A stretch of 64,000 nt of DNA from Rathayibacter sp. VKM Ac-2760 (GCF_009834185.1 NZ_CP047173.1:2914001-2978000), one strand, 5' to 3'. Shown: positions 23,754 to 31,910, numbered from the stretch's first letter. Notes: generated from the letters alone by a model not told the origin. Numbers and translations: made by a program.

Positions 23754-25282
23754 CAGTAGCCCGCGAAGGCGTCGGTGCGGATCTTGGTGGCACCGGCCGA
23801 GCGCAGGGCACCGCGCACCGAGTCGACGAACGCGGGCGAGCCGGAGACGAAGCCGACCCGGCGCGGAGCGTCGGGAACGGCGTCGGCGAGCCGCTCGGCC
23901 GTGATCCGGCCCGCGACGTGCGACCAGCCGTCCGGCAGTGCGGCGGGCGCCTCCGGCGAGACCAGGACGACTCGGGCTCCGGAGGCGTGGAGCAGCTCGC
24001 GGTACGCGACGTCCTCCAGGCGGGCGGCCGCGTAGACGACCACCACGTCCCGCGCCGGCCCCGCGGCGACGGCCCGCAGCTGACTCGCGAACGGCGTGAT
24101 GCCGATCCCGCCGGCCACGAGCAGCAGCGGAGTCGCCGGATCGGCCGGCAGCACGAAGTCGCCGCCGACGCTCGTCGCCCGGACCACGGCGCCGGGCGGG
24201 AGCGCGGCGAGCGCGCGCTTGAAGCTGCTCGCCTTCTCGGGCAGCCGCATCGCGACGGCGAGCTCGCCGTCGGCCGGAGCGGAGGCGATGGAGAAGGTGC
24301 GGCGGCTGCCCCGGCGGTCCGAGCGGTGCGGCACGTCGAGCTCGAGCCACTGGCCCGCCTCGAAGCGCACCGGCGTCCGCGGTGCGAACCGGTACTCCGT
24401 GATCCCCGGCGCGATCTCGCTCGAGGAGCGCAGCTCGAGCGCGAGGCGCCGGCGCTGGCCGAAGAAGAAGGCGATCGCGTTGCCGGCGACCAGGCCGAGC
24501 TCGGGGCTCGCGTGCAGCGGGCCGATCGAGAACGGCACCGTCGTGAGCAGGGCCGCGACGACGGCGACGACGAGCTGCTGCGACCGGCGCGGCGCCAGGG
24601 TCAGCGGCTCCGTGAGCATGAAGGCTCCCGCGAAGACGAACGGGTAGGCGGTCAGCACGAGCGAGAGCGCCGCTCCGGGCTCCTGCCCGCTCAGCACCGA
24701 GTTGGCCACCGAGACGGCCGCGGCGACCGCGACGAAGACGACCACGATCGCCCAGCGCCGCACCCGCGCGACGACGACGAGCGCGCCCGCGAGCACCCAG
24801 GGCCAGAGCGCTCCGGTCGGCAGCGCCCAGGCCGCCGCGGTGAGAGTGCCCGCGAACGGGGTGTCCTGCAGCAGGCCCTGCGCGATCCCGATGATCAGCA
24901 CCGCGACCGCGGCCGGATTGAAGACGTGGCGGCCGCGCCAGACCAGCAGGTACTTCGAGGCGGCGGCGATCACCCCGATCAGCGCCACGACGAGCAGCGC
25001 GCGCGGCTCGGCCGTGGGGAAGAGCAGGAACGCGATCAGCAGCCCGGTCACCAGCGACGACTCGAGGTGCGCCGGCGAGCGGACCAGGAGCGAGATCAGC
25101 CAGGTCGCGCCGGTCGTCGAGACGACGGCGACGACCGCGGTGGCGGCGATCTCGATCGGGGTGAAGAAGATCAGCCCGGCGGCGGAGTAGCCGAGCGCGA
25201 CGAGCAGCAGCGCGGCGAGCACGAGCCAGACGAGGCGGTACATGGTGATGCGGCCGAGGGCGCGATCGAGGGAGCCGAGCAT
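23753..25282 (-). CDS. RnfD/NqrB-like membrane domain fused to a ferredoxin-NADP reductase domain
   Basis: A 509-aa fusion. Residues about 15-290 form some nine or ten helices resembling RnfD/NqrB-type subunits (RGRHVFNPAAVAVLIIGI is the family-like loop). From about 295 there is an FNR module: the flavin loop RTFSIASAP, the phosphate-binding AMRLPEKASSFKRALAALPPG, and the NAD(P)-binding LLLVAGGIGITPFASQLRAV. It would carry electrons between cytoplasmic NAD(P)H and the membrane. Upstream lie ApbE and an FMN-binding lipoprotein, so the three form a compact flavin electron-transfer unit. The ATG overlap with GT87 at the 3' end is probably accidental. Confidence 0.82.
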   Translation of the reverse strand: MLGSLDRALGRITMYRLVWLVLAALLLVALGYSAAGLIFFTPIEIAATAVVAVVSTTGATWLISLLVRSPAHLESSLVTGLLIAFLLFPTAEPRALLVVALIGVIAAASKYLLVWRGRHVFNPAAVAVLIIGIAQGLLQDTPFAGTLTAAAWALPTGALWPWVLAGALVVVARVRRWAIVVVFVAVAAAVSVANSVLSGQEPGAALSLVLTAYPFVFAGAFMLTEPLTLAPRRSQQLVVAVVAALLTTVPFSIGPLHASPELGLVAGNAIAFFFGQRRRLALELRSSSEIAPGITEYRFAPRTPVRFEAGQWLELDVPHRSDRRGSRRTFSIASAPADGELAVAMRLPEKASSFKRALAALPPGAVVRATSVGGDFVLPADPATPLLLVAGGIGITPFASQLRAVAAGPARDVVVVYAAARLEDVAYRELLHASGARVVLVSPEAPAALPDGWSHVAGRITAERLADAVPDAPRRVGFVSGSPAFVDSVRGALRSAGATKIRTDAFAGY

Positions 25283-26184
25283 CAGAAGACCTCTCCGGGG
25301 AAGCGGGACGAGTAGTGGAGGCCGCCGTCGCTGAGCACGCGGACGAACTCGAAGTCGAAGGACTCGGCGAGCGCCTCGGGCGGGGCGACGAAGAGCGCGG
25401 TGGCCAGCCCGTCGGCGACGAGCGTGCTGTCGGCGACGACCCAGGTCGCCACGACCGTGTCGACGGGGCGGCCGGTCCTGCCGTCGAGGACGTGGTGCAG
25501 TCCGTCGCCCCAGACACGGCGGTTGCCGGCGGAGGCGCAGAGGGCGCGCTCGCCCGGCTCGGCGATGCCGATGGCGCGGCGCGGGTCGAAGGGGTGCTCG
25601 AGGCCCACGCGGAGCACGCCGGCGCCGCGGGCGCGGAGGTCGCCGCTCGCATCGACGACGGCGCGGTCGATCCCCGCCGCCGCGAGCTCGGCCAGGACGA
25701 GGTCGACCAGTTGCCCCTTGCCCGCCGCGCCGACGTCGAGGACGACCCCGGCGCGAGTGCGGACGGTCGCTCCCCCGCCGGCGCGGGCTTCGGCCCAGGA
25801 CGGGGCCGGGGCGCCGGGGCCGCGCGGCACCAGCGAGTAGGCCGCGTCGTAGCCGAGCTGCTCGAGCGCGTCGCCGACGAACGGCGTGACGCCGCCCCCG
25901 GTCAGCGCGAAGAGCTCGTCGTAGAGGCCGAACAGCGCCTCGGCCTCCGGCGGGAAGACGTGCTCACCGGTCTCGGTGCGCAGGAGCGAGACCGCGGAGT
26001 CGTCGCGGAAGCGGGACCAGGTGCGGTCGTAGGCCTCGATCCGCGCGTCGACCCGCGCGCGCACGGCCGGGCCGAGCGGCGCGGCGGTGTCGATCTGCCA
26101 GACGGTGCCGATGGCGTCGAACCGCCAGTCGCTGGCGAGCGACGGCTCAGGATCGAGCGGGGGCAGGGAATCAGGCGGCGGCAT
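25282..26184 (-). CDS. apbE: FAD:protein FMN transferase (ApbE)
   Basis: A 300-aa ApbE-type enzyme that attaches FMN from FAD to a Ser/Thr of partner flavoproteins. Motifs are FDAIGTVWQI at the start, RFRDDSAVS, the DVGAAGKGQLVD loop (near 155), HHVLDGRTGRPV, and the metal-site DSTLVADGLATALF. No signal peptide is evident, although many ApbE proteins are exported. The stop overlaps the start of the reductase gene, and the 5' end overlaps the FMN-binding lipoprotein gene by 14 nt, so the three are translated together. The lipoprotein is the obvious substrate. Confidence 0.9.
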   Translation of the reverse strand: MPPPDSLPPLDPEPSLASDWRFDAIGTVWQIDTAAPLGPAVRARVDARIEAYDRTWSRFRDDSAVSLLRTETGEHVFPPEAEALFGLYDELFALTGGGVTPFVGDALEQLGYDAAYSLVPRGPGAPAPSWAEARAGGGATVRTRAGVVLDVGAAGKGQLVDLVLAELAAAGIDRAVVDASGDLRARGAGVLRVGLEHPFDPRRAIGIAEPGERALCASAGNRRVWGDGLHHVLDGRTGRPVDTVVATWVVADSTLVADGLATALFVAPPEALAESFDFEFVRVLSDGGLHYSSRFPGEVF

Positions 26185-26659
26185 CGGCCTTGATCGTCTC
26201 GACGGCGTCGTTGAAGCCGCCGGAGGTGAGCGAGGAGCCGGAGACCTTGGTCACGTCGAGCTCGTCGAGGCTCTTGCCGACGACCTCGCCCGAGATGCCG
26301 CTCGCGAAGCGCTCCTGGTACTGCTGGCCGGTCGGGTTCTCCGACTCGGGGGTGACGGTGACGGCCGTGACGACGCCGGACTCGAGGGTCAGCGAGACGC
26401 CGACGGACTCGTTGCCGCCGGGCGAGGTGTAGGAGCCGTCGGCCTCGTAGGTGCCGTCGGCGTAGGCGCCGGTCGCGGCGGAGCCGGTCGACTCGGAGCC
26501 GGAGGTCGCGGCGGGCGCGCTGGTCGCGGCGGAGCTCGAGGCGCCGTCCTCGGTCCCGGCGGTGGCGGTGCTCGAGCAGGCGGCGAGGGCGGCGAGGGTG
26601 CCGGCTCCGGCGAGGAGGGTGAGGGCGTAGCGGACGGGAGTCGTGGTCTTCGCGGTCAT
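26171..26659 (-). CDS. FMN-binding lipoprotein (RnfG/NqrC-type domain)
   Basis: A 162-aa lipoprotein. The signal peptide ends in LAAC (Cys 28), then comes a Ser/Thr/Ala-rich linker to about residue 65. The FMN-binding domain follows with DGTYEADGSYTSPGGNESVGVSL and GVVTAVTVTPESENPTGQQYQERF. The flavin attachment site appears as SGSSLTSGG (from about residue 140), where the family usually has SGATxTS, so the acceptor would be Ser rather than Thr. The ATG has AGGAGA 6 nt upstream. It is the first gene of the cassette with apbE and the fused reductase. Confidence 0.88.
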   Translation of the reverse strand: MTAKTTTPVRYALTLLAGAGTLAALAACSSTATAGTEDGASSSAATSAPAATSGSESTGSAATGAYADGTYEADGSYTSPGGNESVGVSLTLESGVVTAVTVTPESENPTGQQYQERFASGISGEVVGKSLDELDVTKVSGSSLTSGGFNDAVETIKADAAA

Positions 26660-26829
26660 GTCTGTTCTCCTGATGGGGCGGACGCGGCTGAGGGCTGACG
26701 CGGCTGTCGTTCCCGACGCTACGGCCGGGACCTAGGGGGTTCCGATGAGGCGGCTGTGCGGCTCCGATGATGCCCGGATCGCGCGGTACTCCGCCTCTCC
26801 CCTGACAACGGCGCGGGGCCGCGATCGGT

Positions 26830-27710
26830 TCACCGCCCGCCCGTGCCCTCCGCGCCGGTCGCTCCGCCGAGGAGCCGGGCGACGACGCCGGGGAGGTGCT
26901 CGGCGATGTCCAGGGCCGCGATCGGCCCGCCCCGCGAGGCATCGGCGCCGGCCTGCGCGTGCAGGACCGCGGCCGCCGCGGCGATCGCGGCGAGCTCGGC
27001 GTCGTCGAGGGCGTGCCGCGGCTCTCGGCGTCGGCGGCTCGGCCCGCCAGCAGCGCGCCGAGCACTCCCCCGAGCACGTCGCCGCTGCCCGCGGTCGCGA
27101 GCCACGGCGTCGACCCGCTGACCTCGTGGGCGACGTCGCCGGAGACCACGTGGGTCGTACCGCCCTTGAGCAGCACGCAGGCGCCGAAGCGGTCGGCGGC
27201 GCGCCGTGCCCAGCCGCTCGCGTCGGCGGCGATCGCCGCGGCGTCGACGTCGACTCCGGCGCGGGAGAGCATGCCGGCGAGCTCGCGGTAGTGCGGGGTG
27301 ACGACGACGGGTCCCCGCGCCTCGCCGATCAGGTCGAGCGCACCGGCGTCGAGCACGACGGGCACTCCGGAGTGCAGCTGCTCGAGCAGGGCGCCGCGCT
27401 CGTCGTCCGAGCGGTCGTCGGCGCTGGTCCCGGAGCCGAGGAGCCACGCCTGCACGCGACCCGCCGAGGTGACGACCTCGGGCCGGCGCGCGAGCACGAG
27501 CGCGGAGGGCCGCTCCGGTCCGAGGTAGCGGACCATGCCGAGGCCGGTGCGCACCGCCGCCTCGACGCCGAGCACTGCCGCCCCCGGGTAGCGCTCGGAC
27601 CCGGTCGCGATCCCGAGCACCCCGCGGCTGTACTTGTCGTCGTCACCCCGCGGCAGCCGCACGACCGATGCCGCCTCAGCGAGCCCGAAACCGCTCTGCC
27701 CATCCGTCAT
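26830..27710 (-). pseudogene. nnrD: ADP-dependent NAD(P)H-hydrate dehydratase, frameshifted
   Basis: The first 230 or so codons give a good NnrD (YjeF C-terminal, carbohydrate-kinase-like) protein with GIATGSERYPGAAVLGVEAAVRTG, the KGGTTHV strand and the active-site ATAGSGDVLGG. After LLAGRAADAES the frame becomes Arg/Pro/Ser-rich nonsense. The rest of the family sequence (HALDDAELAAIAAAAAVLHAQAGADASRGGPIAALDIAEHLPGVV) continues in another frame to a stop at 26830. One missing base near 27010-27035 accounts for it, and with the base restored the length is 293 aa, normal for the family. This is either a real mutation or a sequencing error. The enzyme repairs hydrated NAD(P)H. Confidence 0.8.
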
Positions 27711-27716
27711 CCCGCC

Positions 27717-27722
27717 AGCCTA
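27717..27722 (-). promoter_or_regulatory. -10 hexamer TAGGCT, leaderless start of nnrD
   Basis: TAGGCT on the minus strand, 6 nt, then the ATG of the hydrate dehydratase gene. The intact promoter suggests recent loss of the frame or a sequencing error. Confidence 0.55.
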
Positions 27723-27766
27723 GGTCGCACCTCCGACAGCGCCCTCCCGCGGTCTGCTCGACCAGC

Positions 27767-27852
27767 ACGCCCTGCCGTGCGCCGGCGGGAGCGGCGCGCC
27801 CCGCCTTGCGCCGGCAGGCCCGGCGCGCCCTGCCGTGCACCGGCAGGCCCGG
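27767..27852. repeat. Three tandem imperfect GC-rich hairpin units of about 30 bp
   Basis: Three units share the pattern CCTGCCG-TGCAC-CGGCAGG (clearest at 27829-27847) with variants ending CCGGCGGG and CCGGCAGG, spaced about 29 bp. They lie between the nnrD promoter and a palindromic repeat copy, in the 200-bp gap after the HNH gene. Confidence 0.6.
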
Positions 27853-27861
27853 GGCAGCCTG

Positions 27862-27906
27862 CCTGCTGATCGAGTAGCCCGCGCAGCGGGCGTATCGAGA
27901 TCCACC
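27862..27906 (-). repeat. Palindromic extragenic repeat copy after the HNH gene
   Basis: One full copy in inverted orientation: it starts CTGCTGATCGAGTAG, has a CCCGCGCAGCGGG core and ends CGTATCGAGATCCACC. On the minus strand it begins five bases after the natural (post-amber) TGA of the HNH gene. Confidence 0.8.
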
Positions 27907-27910
27907 ATCG

Positions 27911-28051
27911 TCAGAACGGTGGCGGTGCGTCCACGAAGCGGGGCCCCGGCGGTGGGTCCGGCGGCCTGCCGGGCAGCGGGGACGGCCGGGTGCTGATCCT
28001 CCGGCCGGTCGGGGTGGTCCAGACGACGGTCCCGCCGTTGTCCTTGCCCTA
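27911..28051 (-). other. In-frame continuation of the HNH gene behind an amber codon
   Basis: After the TAG at 28049-28051 the same frame runs on for 45 codons to a TGA (27911-27913). The encoded GGTVVWTTPTGRRISTRP followed by a Pro-rich end looks like the normal C-terminal tail of DUF222/HNH proteins (a W-T-x-PTGR motif). So the gene was probably longer and has acquired a stop, or the base was misread. Confidence 0.65.
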
Positions 28052-29215
28052 GCTCCACCGGTCGCCGTGCCGGAGGTGGTGGTGGCTGGTGCAGAGCGAG
28101 ACGAGGTTCTCGAGCGAGGTCTCGCCGCCGCCCCGCCACTCGATCGTGTGGTCCGCCTCGCTGCGAGCGGCGGTCCGGGTGCAGCCCGCGAAGCGGCAGG
28201 TCTGATCGCGCAGCTGGAGGTGAAGGCGCATCCGCGCCGGCGGGAGGCGCTGCGTGCGACCGACGGAGACGACGGCCCCGGTATCCGGGTCGGTGAGGAC
28301 CCGGGTGAACGACGCCGCCGTCCGGATCAGCTCCCGCGCGACGTCGGCGGGGACGGGGCCGTAGCCATCGAGCTCCGCGGGCTCGTCGTCCAGATCCACG
28401 GCCGTCGATGCCGCGAGCGTGAGCCGCACCTCCGCGCGCACCCCAGGGACGAACGACGGGTCGGGCCGATCCTCAGTGTCGGGAGTGGTACCGAAGACAT
28501 CGCCGTCGCAGAGCAGGTCCACGGCGACGTCCGCGCGCAGCTGCGAGAGCGTGCGCTCGTCACCCGCGTCGCGGAGGGCGCGGGCCATCCGGTCGGCCCG
28601 GTCGTAGGCGCCCATCACGGCCGGAGCCGGCCCGTGCAGGCAGAGCGTCGCCATCCCGTCCACGTCCGGCGTGATCCACACGGCGCGGTCCGCTCGGGCG
28701 CGGACGTGACGCTCTGCGAGGGGTTCCTCGTGCAGCTCCTCCCGCCAGCGACGCAGTGCACGGCGCAGCTGAGTGAGCGTCAGCGTGTCCACGGCGTCGG
28801 CCACGCGCTCGTCCAGCCCGGCGCGGGACCCCTCGGGCAGAGTGCTCGCGGTGGCGCAGATCGCCTCACCCTCCTCCCAGTGCAGGCGCGCCTGCTCGAG
28901 CAGCGCCCGAGTCAGCGGCAGATGCTCCATCAGCAGCTGCGCGTTCTCGAGACGGCGCGCGATCACCTGCTCCGGCAGGCCCTCCGCGACGGCGAGCTCG
29001 GCGCGGATCGAGCGCTCGACCAGGTCACACGTCTCGCTGCGGGACGAGCCGCGGGCGAACGCGTCGGGGTGGGAGAGGGCGGTGCGGTGGAAGTCGTAGA
29101 GGAACTCGGCCTCGGTGAGGCGGCGCTGGGCGGCAGCGCGGGCGTTCGCGGCAGCGCGGTCACCGAGTGCGCGCAGGTGCTCGAGCACCTCTTCCGTCGA
29201 TCCGAACTCCGTCAT
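28049..29215 (-). CDS. DUF222 and HNH endonuclease domain protein (13E12-like), truncated by an amber codon
   Basis: A 388-aa protein of the multi-copy actinobacterial DUF222-HNH family. The helical DUF222 region covers about residues 30-290. The HNH zinc-finger nuclease motif is CRFAGCTRTAARSEADHTIEW followed by SLENLVSLCTSHHHLRH. The protein stops six residues after the HNH helix, but an in-frame tail continues beyond the stop (27911-28048). The nuclease motif itself is complete, so activity may survive. Its function is not established; relatives are often linked to repeats or mobile DNA. The ATG at 29215 has no clear ribosome site. Confidence 0.85.
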   Translation of the reverse strand: MTEFGSTEEVLEHLRALGDRAAANARAAAQRRLTEAEFLYDFHRTALSHPDAFARGSSRSETCDLVERSIRAELAVAEGLPEQVIARRLENAQLLMEHLPLTRALLEQARLHWEEGEAICATASTLPEGSRAGLDERVADAVDTLTLTQLRRALRRWREELHEEPLAERHVRARADRAVWITPDVDGMATLCLHGPAPAVMGAYDRADRMARALRDAGDERTLSQLRADVAVDLLCDGDVFGTTPDTEDRPDPSFVPGVRAEVRLTLAASTAVDLDDEPAELDGYGPVPADVARELIRTAASFTRVLTDPDTGAVVSVGRTQRLPPARMRLHLQLRDQTCRFAGCTRTAARSEADHTIEWRGGGETSLENLVSLCTSHHHLRHGDRWS

Positions 29216-29328
29216 ACGAGTATTGAAGCAGGGACCACCGACACCAGGGCGGCCCAGACAGCGAGGAAGGGGAGGAGGCCCGCGCATCAGGGCTGTGGAG
29301 GAGGCTCGCTCCCGGAGGCACGGCGGCG

Positions 29329-29454
29329 GTGGGTCTCGATACGCCCTGCGGGCTACTCGACCAGCAGGCTGCGCGACAGTCCCCGGCACCTCTCCGGAGG
29401 CGCCGCGACCCTGCTGATCGAGCAGCCCTCGCAGAGGGCGTCTCGAGATCCACC
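29329..29454. repeat. Palindromic extragenic repeats, divergent pair
   Basis: A direct copy (29329-29368, with GGGTCTCGATACG and CTACTCGACCAGCA) and an inverted copy (29410-29454, with CTGCTGATCGAGCAG and TCTCGAGATCCACC) flank 40 bp of GC-rich sequence. They lie between the 5' end of the HNH gene and the 3' end of the CNNM gene. The 273-bp gap holds nothing else that I recognise. Confidence 0.8.
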
Positions 29455-29488
29455 GCCTCGACCAGGGTGGGTCGCGACGTGAGCCGCC

Positions 29489-30532
29489 CTACCTCCGGGT
29501 GGCGTCGTCGACCTCGCCGACGAGCTCCTCGATGATGTCCTCGAGGAAGAGGACGCCGGTGGCGCGGCCCTGCTCGTCGAAGGCGCGGGCGAGGTGGGCG
29601 CCGGTGCGGCGCATGATGGCGAGGGCGTCCTCGAGGTCGGTGGCCTCGAAGATCGAGGCCAGCTGGCGGATCCGCTTGGCCGGGATGGGCAGGCGGAACT
29701 TCGGCCCCTCCGTGTCGCCGTCGAGGTCGAGGACGTCCTTGAGGTGGATGTAGCCCTCGGGCTGTCCGTCGTCGCCCTGGACGACGTAGCGCGAGAAGCC
29801 GTGCTTGGCGACGGCCCGCTCGACGTCCGCGGGCGAGGCCCCGGCGGGGAGGCTGACGATGCCGTCGAGCGGCAGCGCGACGTCGCGCACCTTCTTCTCG
29901 GTGAACTCGAACGCGGCGAGGAGGGTGCCGTTGCTGCGCAGGGTCCCCTCGCGGGTGGACTGGTCGACGATCGTCTGCACCTCCTCGAGCGTGAAGGTGC
30001 TGTTCGCCTCGTCCTTCGGCTCGACCCGGAACAGCCGGAGCACCCCGTTCGAGATCGCGTTCAGCGCGACGATGATCGGGCTGATCACGCGGGCGATCGC
30101 GACGAGCGGCGGCGCGAGCAGCAGCACGGCGCGGTCCGGCATCGAGAACGAGATGTTCTTCGGCACCATCTCGCCGAGCACGACGTGAAGGAACGACACG
30201 ATCACCAGGGTGATCACGAACGCGACCGTGCCGGAGAACTCCTCCGGGATGCCGACCGCGTGCAGCGGCACCTCGAGCAGGTGGTGGATCGCCGGCTCGC
30301 TGACGTTGAGGATCAGCAGCGAGCAGACGGTGATGCCGAGCTGAGTGGTCGCCAGCATCAGCGTCGCGTGCTCCATCGCGGCGAGCGCGGTGATCGCGCT
30401 GCGGCGACCGCTCTCGGCGAGGGGCTCGATCTGGGAGCGGCGCGCGGAGATGACCGCGAACTCCGCTCCGACGAAGAAGGCGTTCGCGGCGAGCAGCACC
30501 ACGAGCCAGGCGATTCCTGCCCAGTCACTCAT
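29489..30532 (-). CDS. CNNM/CBS-domain membrane protein (hemolysin family), short form
   Basis: A 347-aa protein with an N-terminal CNNM (DUF21) domain of about four helices (residues 1-150), containing the GEMVPKNISF signature, followed by two CBS domains. It lacks the C-terminal CorC/HlyC domain of its neighbour. Relatives take part in Mg2+ or Co2+ homeostasis, often as efflux. The ATG has AGGAGG 6 nt upstream and overlaps the stop of the longer paralogue by 8 nt. The two probably act as a pair, and corA follows upstream in the same direction. Confidence 0.9.
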   Translation of the reverse strand: MSDWAGIAWLVVLLAANAFFVGAEFAVISARRSQIEPLAESGRRSAITALAAMEHATLMLATTQLGITVCSLLILNVSEPAIHHLLEVPLHAVGIPEEFSGTVAFVITLVIVSFLHVVLGEMVPKNISFSMPDRAVLLLAPPLVAIARVISPIIVALNAISNGVLRLFRVEPKDEANSTFTLEEVQTIVDQSTREGTLRSNGTLLAAFEFTEKKVRDVALPLDGIVSLPAGASPADVERAVAKHGFSRYVVQGDDGQPEGYIHLKDVLDLDGDTEGPKFRLPIPAKRIRQLASIFEATDLEDALAIMRRTGAHLARAFDEQGRATGVLFLEDIIEELVGEVDDATRR

Positions 30533-31910
30533 GGTCGGCCTCCTGGCGTCCTCGGTGCGGTCGGCCGACGTCGGCCAGCGGGTCGGGGATGCCCTGGTCG
30601 CCCGCGTCGGGGTCGGGGGTGAAGCGGAGCCGGTCGATCCGCCGGCCGTCGAGCCGCTCGACGCGCAGCGAGCCGCCCTCGACGGGCACCTCGTCGCCGA
30701 CGGCGGGCAGGCGGCCGAGCTCGCTCATCACGAAGCCGGCGACCGTCTCGTACGGCCCCTCCTCGGGGATGACGACGCCGGCGCGGTCGCGGACCTCGTC
30801 TGGCCGGAGCATGCCGGGGAAGGTGGTGGAGCCGGGCAGCTTGACGACGTCGGGGCGCGAGCGGTCGTGCTCGTCCGCCACCTCGCCGACGAGCTCCTCG
30901 ACGAGGTCCTCGAGCGTCGCGACGCCCGCCGTTCCGCCGTACTCGTCCACGACGACGGCGAGCTGGAAGCCGCGGCCGCGCAGCTCGGTGAGCAGCACGT
31001 CGAGCTTCATCGTCTCGGGCACGCGGAGCGGCTCGGAGCGCAGCGCGGTGACGGGGACCTCGGAGCGCTTGCCCCGCGGCACGGCGACGGCCTGCTTCAC
31101 GTGCACGACGCCGACGATGTCGTCGATGTCGTCGTCCGTGATCGGGAAGCGCGAGAGCCCGGTGGTCCGCGCGAGGTCGAGGACGTCCTGCGCCGTGCTG
31201 GAGCGCTCGAGGGTCGAGAGCCGCAGCCGCGGCGTCATCACGTCGCCCGCGGAGAGGGCGGAGAAGCGGAGGGTGCGCCCGAGCAGGTCGGCGGTGTCCT
31301 CCTCGAGCAGCCCGGCGCTCGCGGAGTGCCGGACCAGGCTGGAGAGCTCCTCGGCGCTGCGGGCGCCGGAGAGCTCCTCCTTCGGCTCGATGCCGGCCAG
31401 GCGGAGCAGGGCGTTGGCGCTGCCGTTCAGCAGCGCGACGGCCGGGCGGAAGACGGTGGTGAACGCGGTCTGGAGCGGCACGACCAGCTTCGCCGTCGCG
31501 CGCGGCAGGGCCAGCGCGAAGTTCTTCGGCACGAGCTCGCCGAGGATCATCGACAGGAGCGTCGCGATGACGATGGCGAGCACCGTCATGATCGGCGTGA
31601 GCACCTCGTCCGGGATGCCGAGGCCGCTGAACGGCCCGCGCAGCAGCGTCGAGAGCGCCGGCTCCATCGTGTAGCCGGTGAGCAGCGTCGTCAGCGTGAT
31701 GCCGAGCTGGGCGCTGGAGAGGTGGGTCGACGTGACGCGGAGGGCCGCGATCGTCATCCCGAGGCGGGTCTCGCCGCGGTCGCGCCGCGCCTCGAGGTCC
31801 GCGCGGTCGAGGTTGACCAGCGCGAACTCGCTCGCGACGAAGACGCCGGTGCCGAGCGTCAGCAGCAGGCCGACGCCGAGGAGGAGCCACTCAGTGCCCA
31901 CGCGGGTCAC
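30525..31910 (-). CDS. CNNM/CBS/CorC-domain membrane protein (hemolysin family), long form
   Basis: A 461-aa protein: CNNM membrane domain (about 1-190, with LGELVPKNFALALP), a CBS pair (about 210-335, with VVVDEYGGTAG at its end), and a C-terminal CorC_HlyC transporter-associated domain (about 350-435). This is the complete architecture of the Mg2+/Co2+ efflux-associated family. The GTG at 31910 is taken as the start; GTG at 31901 is possible and better spaced from a GGTGA. It is translated with the short paralogue downstream. Confidence 0.9.
   Translation of the reverse strand: MTRVGTEWLLLGVGLLLTLGTGVFVASEFALVNLDRADLEARRDRGETRLGMTIAALRVTSTHLSSAQLGITLTTLLTGYTMEPALSTLLRGPFSGLGIPDEVLTPIMTVLAIVIATLLSMILGELVPKNFALALPRATAKLVVPLQTAFTTVFRPAVALLNGSANALLRLAGIEPKEELSGARSAEELSSLVRHSASAGLLEEDTADLLGRTLRFSALSAGDVMTPRLRLSTLERSSTAQDVLDLARTTGLSRFPITDDDIDDIVGVVHVKQAVAVPRGKRSEVPVTALRSEPLRVPETMKLDVLLTELRGRGFQLAVVVDEYGGTAGVATLEDLVEELVGEVADEHDRSRPDVVKLPGSTTFPGMLRPDEVRDRAGVVIPEEGPYETVAGFVMSELGRLPAVGDEVPVEGGSLRVERLDGRRIDRLRFTPDPDAGDQGIPDPLADVGRPHRGRQEADHE

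Noticed and set aside
25902..27710. A 602-aa protein continuing beyond nnrD into the FMN-binding and ApbE genes
   Set aside because: After the frameshift the translation is low-complexity and runs through two well-defined genes in the wrong frame.
28049..29215. The HNH gene as part of a mobile element or intron
   Set aside because: There are no terminal repeats, target duplications, integrase or intron boundaries. DUF222/HNH genes are common as isolated chromosomal copies in actinobacteria.
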